Below are positions 1-8,094 of a DNA stretch of 14,391 bases, piece after piece. The notes beneath the pieces were generated by a model. The model saw only the letters and a program-made list of their open reading frames with translations. It searched no databases and was not told where the DNA came from. The DNA is from Campylobacteraceae bacterium UBA1877 (GTDB lineage Bacteria > Campylobacterota > Campylobacteria > Campylobacterales > Campylobacteraceae), in assembly GCA_002352945.1 (NCBI GenBank), contig DDHL01000083.1, positions 594-14,984 of the forward strand, given 5' to 3'. Both the position numbers and the translations under genes were made by a program. The first letter of the stretch is position 1, and each line of letters starts with the position of its first letter.

Positions 1-14
1 GCGATCGATGGTGG

Positions 15-32
15 TAGACAAAAATTTGTCTA
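15..32. repeat. Perfect inverted repeat TAGACAAA-AA-TTTGTCTA
   Basis: Arms of 8 bp with a 2-bp centre. The spacing is too short for a good RNA hairpin and no T-tract follows, so a dimeric protein site is more plausible than a terminator. It overlaps the possible stop codons of any gene entering from the left. Confidence 0.45.
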
Positions 33-82
33 AATAAAGATAGAAAATGAGATTTTATCGCTTTAAAACTCATGTTTACCCC

Positions 83-96
83 ATTTACATGTAAAT
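83..96. repeat. 14-bp palindrome ATTTACATGTAAAT (copy 1 of the TTTACATGTAAA family)
   Basis: Perfect two-fold symmetry over 14 bp. It lies about 20 bp upstream of an AT-rich -10-like stretch (TTATAG near 108-113), so it would cover the -35 region of the gene starting at 149. That position suits an operator or activator site, but this is inferred from spacing only. Confidence 0.7.
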
Positions 97-103
97 CTAA
101 AGC

Positions 104-114
104 TAGATTATAGC
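104..114 (+). promoter_or_regulatory. Possible -10 region for the gene at 149
   Basis: TAGATTATAGC includes hexamers with partial match to TATAAT. A start of transcription near 120 would leave a leader of about 28 bases before the ATG. The match is weak and no -35 box is clear, as is common in Campylobacterota promoters. Confidence 0.25.
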
Positions 115-148
115 AGGTTTTATTACAATAATCCCAAAAGGAGGCTGT

Positions 149-592
149 ATGGATTTTTACTCTAATCAAGATCAATTTTTGCAGATTTGCAACTCATATT
201 TACAATCGCAGCAAATTAGGTTAGAAAGAATAAGAGCACTTTGCAATTTTGTAACTGTTGAAGAGGGTTTATCTCCTGATGATGAAGCTGTATCATCTAG
301 GATTTTACGCCAATTAGTTTGGTTAGCAAACCAATGTATTGAGAAATTACACTTTACATGTAAAGAAATTGACCCAGATTCAAATGTAGAATTTAAAATT
401 TCTGATTGTAAAATCGAAGATGCTAAAAATGGCTTCATTGCTATTTTTGGTTATACAATTAATGAAAATAACCAGATTCCAACCACATTTAATGTAGACA
501 ATCTTCCCAAAAATGTTAGTTCTTATGAGAGAATTTTGATTATTTTAGATGTTTTCAAGGGCGTTTCAATAATTCCTTGGAGAAATAAATAA
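149..592 (+). CDS. Hypothetical protein, 147 aa, not recognised
   Basis: I do not recognise this protein. The start is well supported: AAAAGGAGG lies about six bases before the ATG. The product is acidic and probably soluble, with no signal peptide or membrane segment. Residues 1-70 look largely helical, and the second half alternates short strand-like stretches (EFKISDCKI, FIAIFGYTI). Five cysteines (C14, C32, C63, C71, C87) are scattered without a metal-binding spacing. A copy of the CTTTACATGTAAAG palindrome lies inside the gene and encodes the residues around F69-T70-C71-K72. The gene is monocistronic as far as can be seen and is followed by the SRP RNA gene on the same strand. Codon use and AT content resemble the neighbours. 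That it is a real gene is fairly sure because of its ribosome-binding site; its function is unknown. Confidence 0.7.
   Translation: MDFYSNQDQFLQICNSYLQSQQIRLERIRALCNFVTVEEGLSPDDEAVSSRILRQLVWLANQCIEKLHFTCKEIDPDSNVEFKISDCKIEDAKNGFIAIFGYTINENNQIPTTFNVDNLPKNVSSYERILIILDVFKGVSIIPWRNK
352..365. repeat. 14-bp palindrome CTTTACATGTAAAG (copy 2), inside a coding sequence
   Basis: Perfect palindrome within the 147-residue hypothetical gene. The same 14-mer occurs at 10730-10743 and at the centre of the 28-bp palindrome at 7394-7421. Confidence 0.75.
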
Positions 593-607
593 GTTTTAAG
601 TTCTCTT

Positions 608-614
608 TAGATAA
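608..614 (+). promoter_or_regulatory. Possible -10 region for the SRP RNA gene
   Basis: TAGATAA sits about ten bases before the predicted 5' end of the SRP RNA (near 625), the right distance for a -10 element. A T-rich stretch precedes it but no clear -35 box. The gap between the upstream stop codon (592) and the RNA is only about 32 bp, so a promoter must lie here or within the upstream gene. Confidence 0.35.
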
Positions 615-624
615 ACTCACATCG

Positions 625-726
625 CCTCTTCCTAGACCTGTGCAATACTGGCTAGGAGCAACGCTTCAGGGTGGGAACACAGCAGAGCACTTCTTGTTGG
701 TAGGTGCCGCAGGGATCTGGGGGAGG
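625..726 (+). ncRNA. ffs: 4.5S RNA, the signal recognition particle RNA (small bacterial type)
   Basis: This RNA pairs with Ffh to form the signal recognition particle, which delivers nascent membrane proteins to FtsY. The diagnostic part is the domain IV hairpin: CAGG, then stem GTG, tetraloop GGAA (674-677), stem CAC and AGCAG. It has the conserved asymmetric internal loop and the GNRA-type tetraloop bound by Ffh and FtsY. The ends fold together: CCTCTTCC at 625-632 pairs with GGGGGAGG at 719-726 (two G-U pairs), closing a hairpin of about 102 nt, the usual length for the small SRP RNA. The ends are set from this pairing and could be a few bases longer. The 3' end lies about four bases from the stop codon of the convergent HD-domain gene. 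No separate terminator is visible; the RNA hairpin followed by a modestly T-rich stretch may serve. Confidence 0.88.
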
Positions 727-730
727 TACT

Positions 731-1935
731 TTAAGTTTGTAAGTAGGCTTCAATCTCTTCGGCAAGTTTATAAAAATTTACCCCTTCAATTTTTCCTTTT
801 TGTCTCAATCTTTGTTTAATATACTCTCTTCCATTTACCAACTCTTTAGAGCGAACGCCATGGCTAATTGATAGGGTTGCTTCAATAAAAGCTGCTAAAC
901 GGTCGCAATTTTTAAGAGCTACTCCATCAATTGCTTGAAATTTATCCTTGTTATACTCCATAAGAGAGTCGACAATTTGGGGCTTTTTATCAAAGATTCT
1001 ATTTGTAAACTCATCTTTTCCAACATCTTGCAATCCAAGTAAATATCCAAACTCATCTCTTAGTTTAGCTGGAACATAGGGCATAATAGCATCTTCAATC
1101 TGTTTTATCTCATACTCGCTTATAATATCATCCAAACCAGAAACTGAATATTTAACAGGTGAAATAATATCTCTTGTTAATGCCTCTGGTAAATCATGAA
1201 AAAGAGCACAAAAGAAGTTAAAAACTTTTCTATTATCACACGCATCAATTTCAACAGAATAGAAATACCCTAAAATTGCAACGACTAACATATGCCCTAA
1301 AACAGAAGTTTCTGGAACACGCGGAGTTTGTGCCCACCGTTTTTGAAATCGCAGTCGTCCACTTAAATCTACTAAGTGAGAGAGCTTTTTTTGTAATAAA
1401 ATCTTACGAACTCCAATAAGTTCATAATAATCTTCTATCTCCTCTTCTACTGCCTCTTTTACCCTATCAATGTCGCTTAAAAACTGGCTTGTTTGGTATA
1501 CAATAGAAAATTCCCAACGTGTTGATAGATAAGAAGCTGCCTTTAAGATAAAGCGCTCCTTTTTATACATATTTGGATTATTCAAATACTCTTCAAAACG
1601 CTCATAAAATGTCTGATCTTTAACAGGCAAGAGTGCATCTTTTAGCTTCTCTAAAACCCAAATATTAATCTCTTTAGTCTTTTTTTCTATAGCCTTATGA
1701 AAAACATCTGGACGAATATCTGTGACAACTACCCGTCTAAAAAACTCAAAGAGTCCTGCTTCAATTAAATGAAGCATATTTACCTCTTCATCTTCAACTT
1801 TTGCCAAAAAGTATGCAATAATAAACTTGTGGGCCTGTTTATCAAGCTCCACAAGAGGAACCATGCGAGGATAATCATTCCATCGCTGGATAGATGCAGC
1901 TGCAAAAATGTACTCAATGAGTTTAGGTGTAAGCA

Positions 1936-1936
<1 letters not shown>
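731..1936 (-). CDS. HD-domain phosphohydrolase-like protein (YfbR-like), 401 aa
   Basis: The C-terminal half carries an HD metal-dependent phosphohydrolase domain: H215, the pair H247-D248 in ALFHDLPEALTRDIISPVK, and a later aspartate in NCDRLAAFIEA (about D345). The HD-x-x-E-x-x-x-x-D-x-x-x-P-V-K pattern resembles the deoxynucleoside 5'-monophosphatase YfbR, so a nucleotide substrate is possible but inferred. The protein is about twice the length of YfbR. The N-terminal half appears to be a degenerate second copy: DKQAHKFIIAYFLAK aligns with the H215 helix and LFEFFRRVVVTDIRPDVF with LFHDLPEALTRDIISPVK, with E64-F65 replacing His-Asp. The ATG overlaps the gyrB stop codon by one base (TAATG), so translation is probably coupled and the gene is the last of the dnaN-gyrB transcript. 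It converges on the SRP RNA gene. Domain assignment is secure; substrate is unknown. Confidence 0.82.
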
Positions 1937-4248
<2,312 letters not shown>

Positions 4249-4259
4249 TTATATCTCCA

Positions 4260-5327
4260 TTAAATCATGATAGGCATGATGATTGTTTTAAAATTACCAC
4301 TTTCTAAAGTAAAAGGAAGTCCTGAATCATTATATCCTAAGATAAAAGTGGGCTCTTCAATATTACTTAAAAAATCAAGTACATATCGGCTATTTAAAGC
4401 TAAAAAAATCTCTTCATCTAAGCCGGTTATAAACTCAATCTCTGTTTTAGCTTCAATATTATCATCATTTAAGCTCTCAAATGTGATTCTATCTGGTTTA
4501 AAAGTAAGCTTCATCTCATTGGAAATAATTGAGATTTGTTTCATTGCATCAATGAGTTTATCCTTTGCAAGTTGGAGCCTAAAGCGCTTTTCTTGAGGAA
4601 TAATGCGTTCATAATCGGGAAAACTTCCATTGATGAGTTTTGTGAAGAATTGAAACTGCTTTGACTGAGCTATTAAAATTGTTTCATCATAAAATATTTC
4701 AATATCATCAAAAAAGAGTTTTTGAATCTCACTAATAGCCTTTTTTGGAATGATAAGTGAGAGTGTTTCGGTTGACTTGGTCTCTAAATGAATAAGAGCC
4801 AATCTTTTTGTATCAGTTCCTACAAGATTAATAAAACCTTCTTTAATATCAATTAAAGCTCCATTTAACTCAAATTTTGGATTGTTTGTATCAATTGCTG
4901 GAGCTATCTTTTTTATAGCCCTCACAAGTTCAGTTGAGTTGATATTAAACTTAGCCTTATTTTCAATGCTAGGAAATTCTGGAAACTCTTCTGGATTAAA
5001 CATAGGAAGTTTAAATTTAGAGTTTTTTTGCTTAATGTAAATGTAGTCATGAATTGTCTCAAGAGTGAGTTTGTCATCTTTTAAACTTTTGACAATGTCG
5101 AGTAGTTTTTTACCATTTGCTGTTGCAACACCCTCTGTGAGAATTTCTACAGATTGTGTATGGTATGTTAAACCAATCTCATAATCACTAGCTTGTATTT
5201 CTAAACTGTTTGATTTAGTACGTAAAAGCAGATGGGAAGTGATTTGACTTAAATCTTTTTTCTCCAAATAAGCTTGTGTGTGTACTAAAAGAGTCTCTAG
5301 AACGCTTTTGTGAATCGAGACTTTCAT
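4260..5327 (-). CDS. dnaN: DNA polymerase III sliding clamp (beta subunit)
   Basis: Ring-shaped processivity clamp that tethers the replicative polymerase and other partners to DNA. The 355-residue length fits the three-domain clamp. Family hallmarks are GTDTKRLALIHL (160-171), NGSFPDYERIIP (233-244), the LALNSRYVLDFL stretch in the third domain and the C-terminal MPIMI, which ends like the clamp's conserved MPxxL tail that helps form the partner-binding pocket. The ATG has a good ribosome-binding site (AAGGAG at 5334-5339 on the minus strand, six-base spacer). dnaN lies downstream of dnaA across a 142-bp gap that contains part of the origin, and 11 bp upstream of gyrB. Transcription may come from dnaA or from an unseen promoter in the gap; DnaA boxes there could regulate it. 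Confidence 0.97.
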   Translation of the reverse strand: MKVSIHKSVLETLLVHTQAYLEKKDLSQITSHLLLRTKSNSLEIQASDYEIGLTYHTQSVEILTEGVATANGKKLLDIVKSLKDDKLTLETIHDYIYIKQKNSKFKLPMFNPEEFPEFPSIENKAKFNINSTELVRAIKKIAPAIDTNNPKFELNGALIDIKEGFINLVGTDTKRLALIHLETKSTETLSLIIPKKAISEIQKLFFDDIEIFYDETILIAQSKQFQFFTKLINGSFPDYERIIPQEKRFRLQLAKDKLIDAMKQISIISNEMKLTFKPDRITFESLNDDNIEAKTEIEFITGLDEEIFLALNSRYVLDFLSNIEEPTFILGYNDSGLPFTLESGNFKTIIMPIMI

Positions 5328-5337
5328 GACTCTCTCC

Positions 5338-5358
5338 TTAAATTATTAAATAAAAATA
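5338..5358. other. A/T-only tract, probable DNA unwinding element
   Basis: Twenty-one consecutive A/T bases directly next to the TAG triplets and DnaA boxes. It overlaps the two outermost bases of the dnaN ribosome-binding site at one end. Function is inferred from position and composition. Confidence 0.55.
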
Positions 5359-5376
5359 GTCGTAGTAGTAGCATAG
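5357..5376 (+). other. TAG-triplet run, probable DnaA-trio
   Basis: Reads TAG, TCG, TAG, TAG, TAG from 5357 to 5371, then CATAG to 5376. Read from the DnaA box at 5378 outward on this strand it is repeated 3'-GAT-5', the pattern of the DnaA-trio known from Bacillus subtilis and other bacteria, which positions a DnaA filament on single-stranded DNA. Orientation and distance to the box and the A/T tract are as expected. Confidence 0.6.
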
Positions 5377-5404
5377 CGTGAAAAAGTGAAAAGTGGCTTG
5401 AAGC

Positions 5405-5415
5405 TTTACATGTAA
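5405..5415. repeat. TTTACATGTAA palindrome (copy 3) inside the origin
   Basis: The core TTACATGTAA (5406-5415) is perfect; the outer bases are lost on the right side (AAGG in place of AAAG). It lies between the DnaA box at 5386-5390 and the one at 5428-5432. Confidence 0.6.
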
Positions 5416-5469
5416 GGATTGTTTGGCGTGAAAAAAGGGGCGCCATTAAGTAAGCTTCTTTCACATTTA

Positions 5470-6798
5470 TCACTCTTTATCCTTTGCAAGAACCTTATTT
5501 TTTAACTCTTCAAGATGAAGTTTGAAGTGCTCCTCTTTTTCAATTAACTCATTTATCTTTTTCATATTGTGAGAAACTGCTGTATGGTCTTTCATTCCAA
5601 AATAGGATGCGAGTGAAGGCATAGAGTTTGGAGTAAGGGTTCGAGCTAGATATATTCCAATTCGCCTTGCTTCAACAATATTTTTAGAGCGTTTTTTTGA
5701 TTTTATATCACTTGGTTTTACATTAAGCTCTTTTGAAATGGTACTAATAATCTCTTCAAGGGTTATATTGTTTCGCTTCTCTTTAATCTGCTCTTTCATT
5801 ACATTTTTTGCAAATTCTAGGGTTATTTCTTGGCGCATTAAAGAAGCATAGGCATTTAAGTTAATAATTGCACTCTCAATCTCTCGAATATTATCACCCA
5901 TGTGTGAAGCGATATAATTGACAATATCACTTCCTAAAGTAATTCCATCAAGTTCACACTTTTTATTTATAATCGCAATCTTAGTTTCAAGTTCAGGGAG
6001 TGTAATATCGGCTATTAAACCCCATTCAAACCGACTTTTTAATCGCTCTTCTAAACCATTTATCATTTTAGGTGGCTTATCTGAAGTGAGTACAATTTGG
6101 CGACCCTTTGCGTGCAGTTCATTGAAGGTGTGAAAAAACTCTTCTTGAGTCTGGATTTTATTGGATAAAAACTGCACATCATCAATGAGTAAAACATCAC
6201 ACTGCCGATACTTTTCGCGAAATCTATCCATGCTTCCATTTTTAAGGTTATAGGTAAAATCGTTCATAAATTGTTCAATTGTTGTATAAATGACAGATCT
6301 ATTTTGTGTTAGGCAGTAATTTCCAACGGCTTGAATAAGGTGGGTTTTTCCAAGTCCTGTTGGTCCATAGATAAAGACTGGATTGTAGAGTTTTCCAGGT
6401 TTTTGAGCAATGGATTTTGCAGCACTGTAAGCATATTGATTAGAGCTTCCTACAACAAAGCTGTCAAACTGATATGATGGGTTTAAAATTGTACTCTTAG
6501 ACTGTTTTGATTCTTCAATGACTATATTTTTAACAGACTCTTTTTGCTGGGTTTTTAATTTTTCAGACGGGATAATCTTCACAACCGGTTTATGCCCAGT
6601 TTTTACCTCAAACAGATGGGCAATTTTAGAGGCATATTTTGTTTTTATCCAATTGCAAATTAAAATATTTGGAGCACTAAACACAACTAAATCGGAGCGG
6701 GATGCTGATTCGACAAAGGTAAGTTGAGTTAAATAACGCTCATAATCCACGCTAGGAATTTCTTGGCGTAATAGCGATAATATCGTGTCAGCTAACAA
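5470..6798 (-). CDS. dnaA: Chromosomal replication initiator DnaA
   Basis: AAA+ initiator that binds DnaA boxes and opens the origin. I place the start at TTG 6798 (442 aa): it has AGGAG at 6804-6808 with a five-base spacer, and the N-terminus MLADTILSLLRQEIPSVDYE then lines up with other epsilonproteobacterial DnaA proteins. The in-frame ATG at 6819 would add seven residues but has no ribosome-binding site and lies in a small palindrome. From the TTG start: domain I about 1-75, a short linker, AAA+ core from about 106 with Walker A GPTGLGKT (145-152) and Walker B VLLIDDVQFL (202-211), and domain IV about 345-442 with the box-recognition signature DHTAVSHNMKKI (404-415). The upstream gap carries DnaA-box-like elements, so autoregulation is likely. 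The gene is intact and heads the dnaA-dnaN-gyrB series. Confidence 0.96.
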   Translation of the reverse strand: MLADTILSLLRQEIPSVDYERYLTQLTFVESASRSDLVVFSAPNILICNWIKTKYASKIAHLFEVKTGHKPVVKIIPSEKLKTQQKESVKNIVIEESKQSKSTILNPSYQFDSFVVGSSNQYAYSAAKSIAQKPGKLYNPVFIYGPTGLGKTHLIQAVGNYCLTQNRSVIYTTIEQFMNDFTYNLKNGSMDRFREKYRQCDVLLIDDVQFLSNKIQTQEEFFHTFNELHAKGRQIVLTSDKPPKMINGLEERLKSRFEWGLIADITLPELETKIAIINKKCELDGITLGSDIVNYIASHMGDNIREIESAIINLNAYASLMRQEITLEFAKNVMKEQIKEKRNNITLEEIISTISKELNVKPSDIKSKKRSKNIVEARRIGIYLARTLTPNSMPSLASYFGMKDHTAVSHNMKKINELIEKEEHFKLHLEELKNKVLAKDKE

Positions 6799-6817
6799 AT
6801 ATGCTCCTATAAAAATC

Positions 6818-6827
6818 ATTCATGAAT
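6818..6827. repeat. ATTCATGAAT palindrome before dnaA
   Basis: A perfect 10-bp palindrome overlapping the ATG at 6817-6819. It weakens the case for that ATG as the dnaA start and could be a regulatory site, though ten bases can arise by chance. Confidence 0.3.
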
Positions 6828-6935
6828 ATGAAGATATTTTACCTATTTATAGTTGAATGTTATGTTAAAATGTCTTTTATGTGAACAAAGTTTTCACATA
6901 GTGAATAAATAGGTGAAAAGGTTCTGAGTGAAAAT
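6828..6935. other. Replication origin module (oriC1-like) and regulatory region between dnaA and ruvC
   Basis: Five TTCAC cores lie within 52 bp: minus strand at 6881-6885, 6901-6905, 6913-6917 and 6928-6932, plus strand at 6893-6897. Two pairs are arranged symmetrically: ATGTGAA at 6879-6885 faces TTCACAT at 6893-6899, and TTCAC-ATA-GTGAA spans 6893-6905. The last box covers the GTG start codon of ruvC and the one before it overlaps the ruvC ribosome-binding site. The rest (6828-6880) is AT-rich and probably holds the dnaA promoter. With the dnaA-dnaN cluster this gives a bipartite origin around dnaA. Box assignment rests on the core sequence and clustering alone. Confidence 0.65.
6836..6851 (-). 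promoter_or_regulatory. Possible dnaA promoter -10 region
   Basis: On the minus strand this stretch contains TATAAA (6846-6851) and TAAAAT (6837-6842), both near-matches to TATAAT and about 40-50 bp before the TTG start of dnaA. The DnaA-box cluster at 6881-6932 lies directly upstream, a sensible place for autoregulation. I cannot choose between the two hexamers. Confidence 0.3.
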
Positions 6936-7398
6936 TTTAGGAATAGACCCAGGAAGCCGAAATTGTGGCTATGCAATCATCCAAAAAGTGGGCTCAAAAA
7001 CCCATTTGATTGAAGCCGGACTTATTCGTATAAAAGAGCGAATTTTACAAGATCAAATTATGGAATTGGTTGAAGGGTTGGATATTATTTTTAAAAACCA
7101 TCAAATTGATGAAGTTGCAATTGAAGATATTTTTTACGCTTATAATCCAAAAACGGTTTTAAAATTGGCTCAATTTCGAGGTGCTCTTAGTTTGAAAATT
7201 TTGCAAGTTCATGGCAACTTTTATGAGTATACTCCTTTGCAGGTAAAAAAAGCAGTTACAGGAAAGGCAAAAGCGCAAAAAGAGCAGGTTGCTTTTATGG
7301 TTGGAAGGATTTTAAATATCAAACAAGTTATTAAGCCACTTGATATTACAGATGCTATAGCAGTAGCTCTAACTCATGCTCAAAGAGTTAAGGGCTAA
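6928..7398 (+). CDS. ruvC: Holliday junction endonuclease RuvC
   Basis: Dimeric nuclease that resolves Holliday junctions made during recombinational repair, working with the RuvAB branch-migration motor. The 156-residue length fits the family. The RNase H-like fold shows the four catalytic acidic residues: D7 in [15 protein letters not shown]66 in VAIEDIFYA, and D139 and D142 in [15 protein letters not shown]. The start is GTG, preceded by AAAAGG (6916-6921) with a six-base spacer; an upstream in-frame start is excluded by a nearby stop. The gene diverges from dnaA, and both its start codon and ribosome-binding site lie inside DnaA-box-like sequence, so DnaA could affect its expression. A 28-bp palindrome follows the stop by a few bases. 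Confidence 0.96.
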   Translation: MKILGIDPGSRNCGYAIIQKVGSKTHLIEAGLIRIKERILQDQIMELVEGLDIIFKNHQIDEVAIEDIFYAYNPKTVLKLAQFRGALSLKILQVHGNFYEYTPLQVKKAVTGKAKAQKEQVAFMVGRILNIKQVIKPLDITDAIAVALTHAQRVKG

Positions 7399-7421
7399 AC
7401 CTTTACATGTAAAGGTTTAGC
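7394..7421. repeat. 28-bp perfect palindrome centred on TTTACATGTAAA (copy 4)
   Basis: The 14-mer CTTTACATGTAAAG is flanked by matching arms (GCTAAAC on the left, GTTTAGC on the right), so symmetry is perfect over 28 bp. The left end overlaps the last codons of ruvC, whose stop is at 7396-7398. It is the longest member of the palindrome family in the window. Confidence 0.8.
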
Positions 7422-7430
7422 AAACTTTTT
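7394..7430 (+). terminator. Possible intrinsic terminator of ruvC
   Basis: In RNA the palindrome folds into a long stem closed by a small loop at its centre, followed after AAAC by five T residues (7426-7430). ruvC and thyX converge here, so a terminator is expected. The stem is AT-rich and the T-tract is offset, so the fit is only moderate. On the minus strand no T-tract follows. Confidence 0.45.
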
Positions 7431-7453
7431 GTGCATTTTAAAGCATTAAAAGG

Positions 7454-8059
7454 CTATTTAATTTCAAATAGATATTGATGGTCTTGAGGAAGAGAGCTGT
7501 AGAGTGATTTGGCTAATTTTTGAATTTCCCAAAGAGCTGACTTATCGCTTCTTAAAGTTAGAAAATTTTGTAAGCTTCTAGCATTAATTGTCCATGTTAA
7601 CTCTGTTTTATAGCTCTCTGGCAGACAATATTTTGCCTTATCATTACTAATTCCTTCATTCAAAACAAGTCGTAGATTTTCCAAGGCTTTAATACTCATA
7701 ATATCAACTCTCTCATCACCTGTAAAAACTAGATATTTTTCTGCTCTATCAAAGTCTTTGTCAGTAAAGACTTCTTCTTTTTTTAACTCTTTTAGGGTGT
7801 ATCTTGTTGATTTAACAGATAAAGATGCGATTCTATGTCTTGCTAACTCTTGTAAGCAAGCCCTTGAAATTCCTTGAATATAAAAGGTGTAGACTAAATG
7901 TTCTAATGTGGAAGCGTGTTTATATTTATTTCCAACACGGTCAATTAATTCACAATCTTTTGGACCGCCGTTGTCACTTTTATCAAAGCTTTGCCAACAC
8001 GTTCGAATAGCACTTGCACAAACTGTTAAAGATGTATTTTGAAGAAGTGTTACTTGCAT
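7454..8059 (-). CDS. thyX: Flavin-dependent thymidylate synthase ThyX
   Basis: Makes dTMP from dUMP with methylenetetrahydrofolate and reduced FAD, replacing ThyA in most Campylobacterota. I use the ATG at 8059 (201 aa, MQVTLLQNTSLTVCASAIRT), which matches the N-terminus and length of Helicobacter and Campylobacter ThyX. An in-frame ATG at 8083 would add eight residues encoded entirely by a hairpin and has no ribosome-binding site. The ThyX signature RHRxxSxxxxSxR is complete: R74-H75-R76, S79, S84, R86. CWQSF (21-25) and STLEHLVYTF (50-59) are further family features. The gene follows flgE on the same strand after 35 bp and could be read from the flagellar operon, although a hairpin covers its ribosome-binding site. 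It converges on ruvC. The gene appears intact. Confidence 0.95.
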   Translation of the reverse strand: MQVTLLQNTSLTVCASAIRTCWQSFDKSDNGGPKDCELIDRVGNKYKHASTLEHLVYTFYIQGISRACLQELARHRIASLSVKSTRYTLKELKKEEVFTDKDFDRAEKYLVFTGDERVDIMSIKALENLRLVLNEGISNDKAKYCLPESYKTELTWTINARSLQNFLTLRSDKSALWEIQKLAKSLYSSLPQDHQYLFEIK

Positions 8060-8086
8060 AATGCGCCCTTTTTTAGGGCGCATTAT
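8058..8086 (-). promoter_or_regulatory. Perfect 12-bp hairpin over the thyX ribosome-binding site
   Basis: ATAATGCGCCCT (8058-8069) and AGGGCGCATTAT (8075-8086) are exact inverted repeats around a five-base T loop (A loop in the thyX mRNA). The stem contains the AAGGG that would be the thyX ribosome-binding site and runs into two bases of its ATG. No T-tract follows on either strand, so it is a poor classical terminator for flgE and a better candidate for translational control of thyX or for an RNA processing site. Confidence 0.65.
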
Positions 8087-8094
8087 ATCGTAAA

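Larger units (their letters stand above)
1..148. other. Leader region upstream of the first gene, with two inverted repeats
   Basis: No complete gene is visible here. The first plus-strand reading frame is open from the window edge to TAA at 31-33 and would end in AIDGGRQKFV. The second frame is open to TAA at 35-37. Either could be the tail of a gene lying left of the window, but ten codons cannot decide it. The region holds an 8-bp inverted repeat at 15-32, an imperfect hairpin at 47-73 (ATGAG, a bulged A, TTTTA, a six-base loop, then TAAAA and CTCAT) and a 14-bp palindrome at 83-96. A strong ribosome-binding site (AAAAGGAGG) precedes the ATG at 149. Confidence 0.5.
5328..5469. other. Replication origin module (oriC2-like) between dnaA and dnaN
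   Basis: Four TTCAC cores occur in this 142-bp gap: minus strand at 5378-5382, 5386-5390 and 5428-5432, plus strand at 5460-5464. Two are in an identical 10-mer, GCGTGAAAAA (5376-5385 and 5426-5435), exactly 50 bp apart. TTCAC is the core I recall for epsilonproteobacterial DnaA boxes. Left of the boxes lie a run of TAG triplets and an uninterrupted 21-bp A/T tract (5338-5358), so the order is unwinding element, DnaA-trio, DnaA boxes. A TTTACATGTAA palindrome (5405-5415) sits between the boxes. In Helicobacter pylori the dnaA gene also separates two box clusters and only one has the unwinding element; this gap would correspond to that one. Confidence 0.75.

Noticed and set aside
1..37. Possible C-terminal tail of a gene entering from the left (frame 1 ending at 33 or frame 2 ending at 37)
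   Set aside because: Only ten or eleven codons are visible, two frames are equally open and no family can be recognised, so no CDS was called.
5405..5415. parS centromere site for ParB
   Set aside because: The parS consensus has the core TTTCACGTGAAA; TTTACATGTAAA differs through the whole centre, and no parA or parB gene is in the window.
5426..5448. Intrinsic terminator after dnaA at the GGCGCC next to a T/A run
   Set aside because: The symmetry is only six bases without a loop, and the run overlaps a DnaA box; it does not form a credible stem.
8060..8083. Eight extra N-terminal residues for ThyX from the ATG at 8083
   Set aside because: The codons lie entirely within a perfect hairpin, there is no ribosome-binding site, and family members begin at the equivalent of the ATG at 8059.
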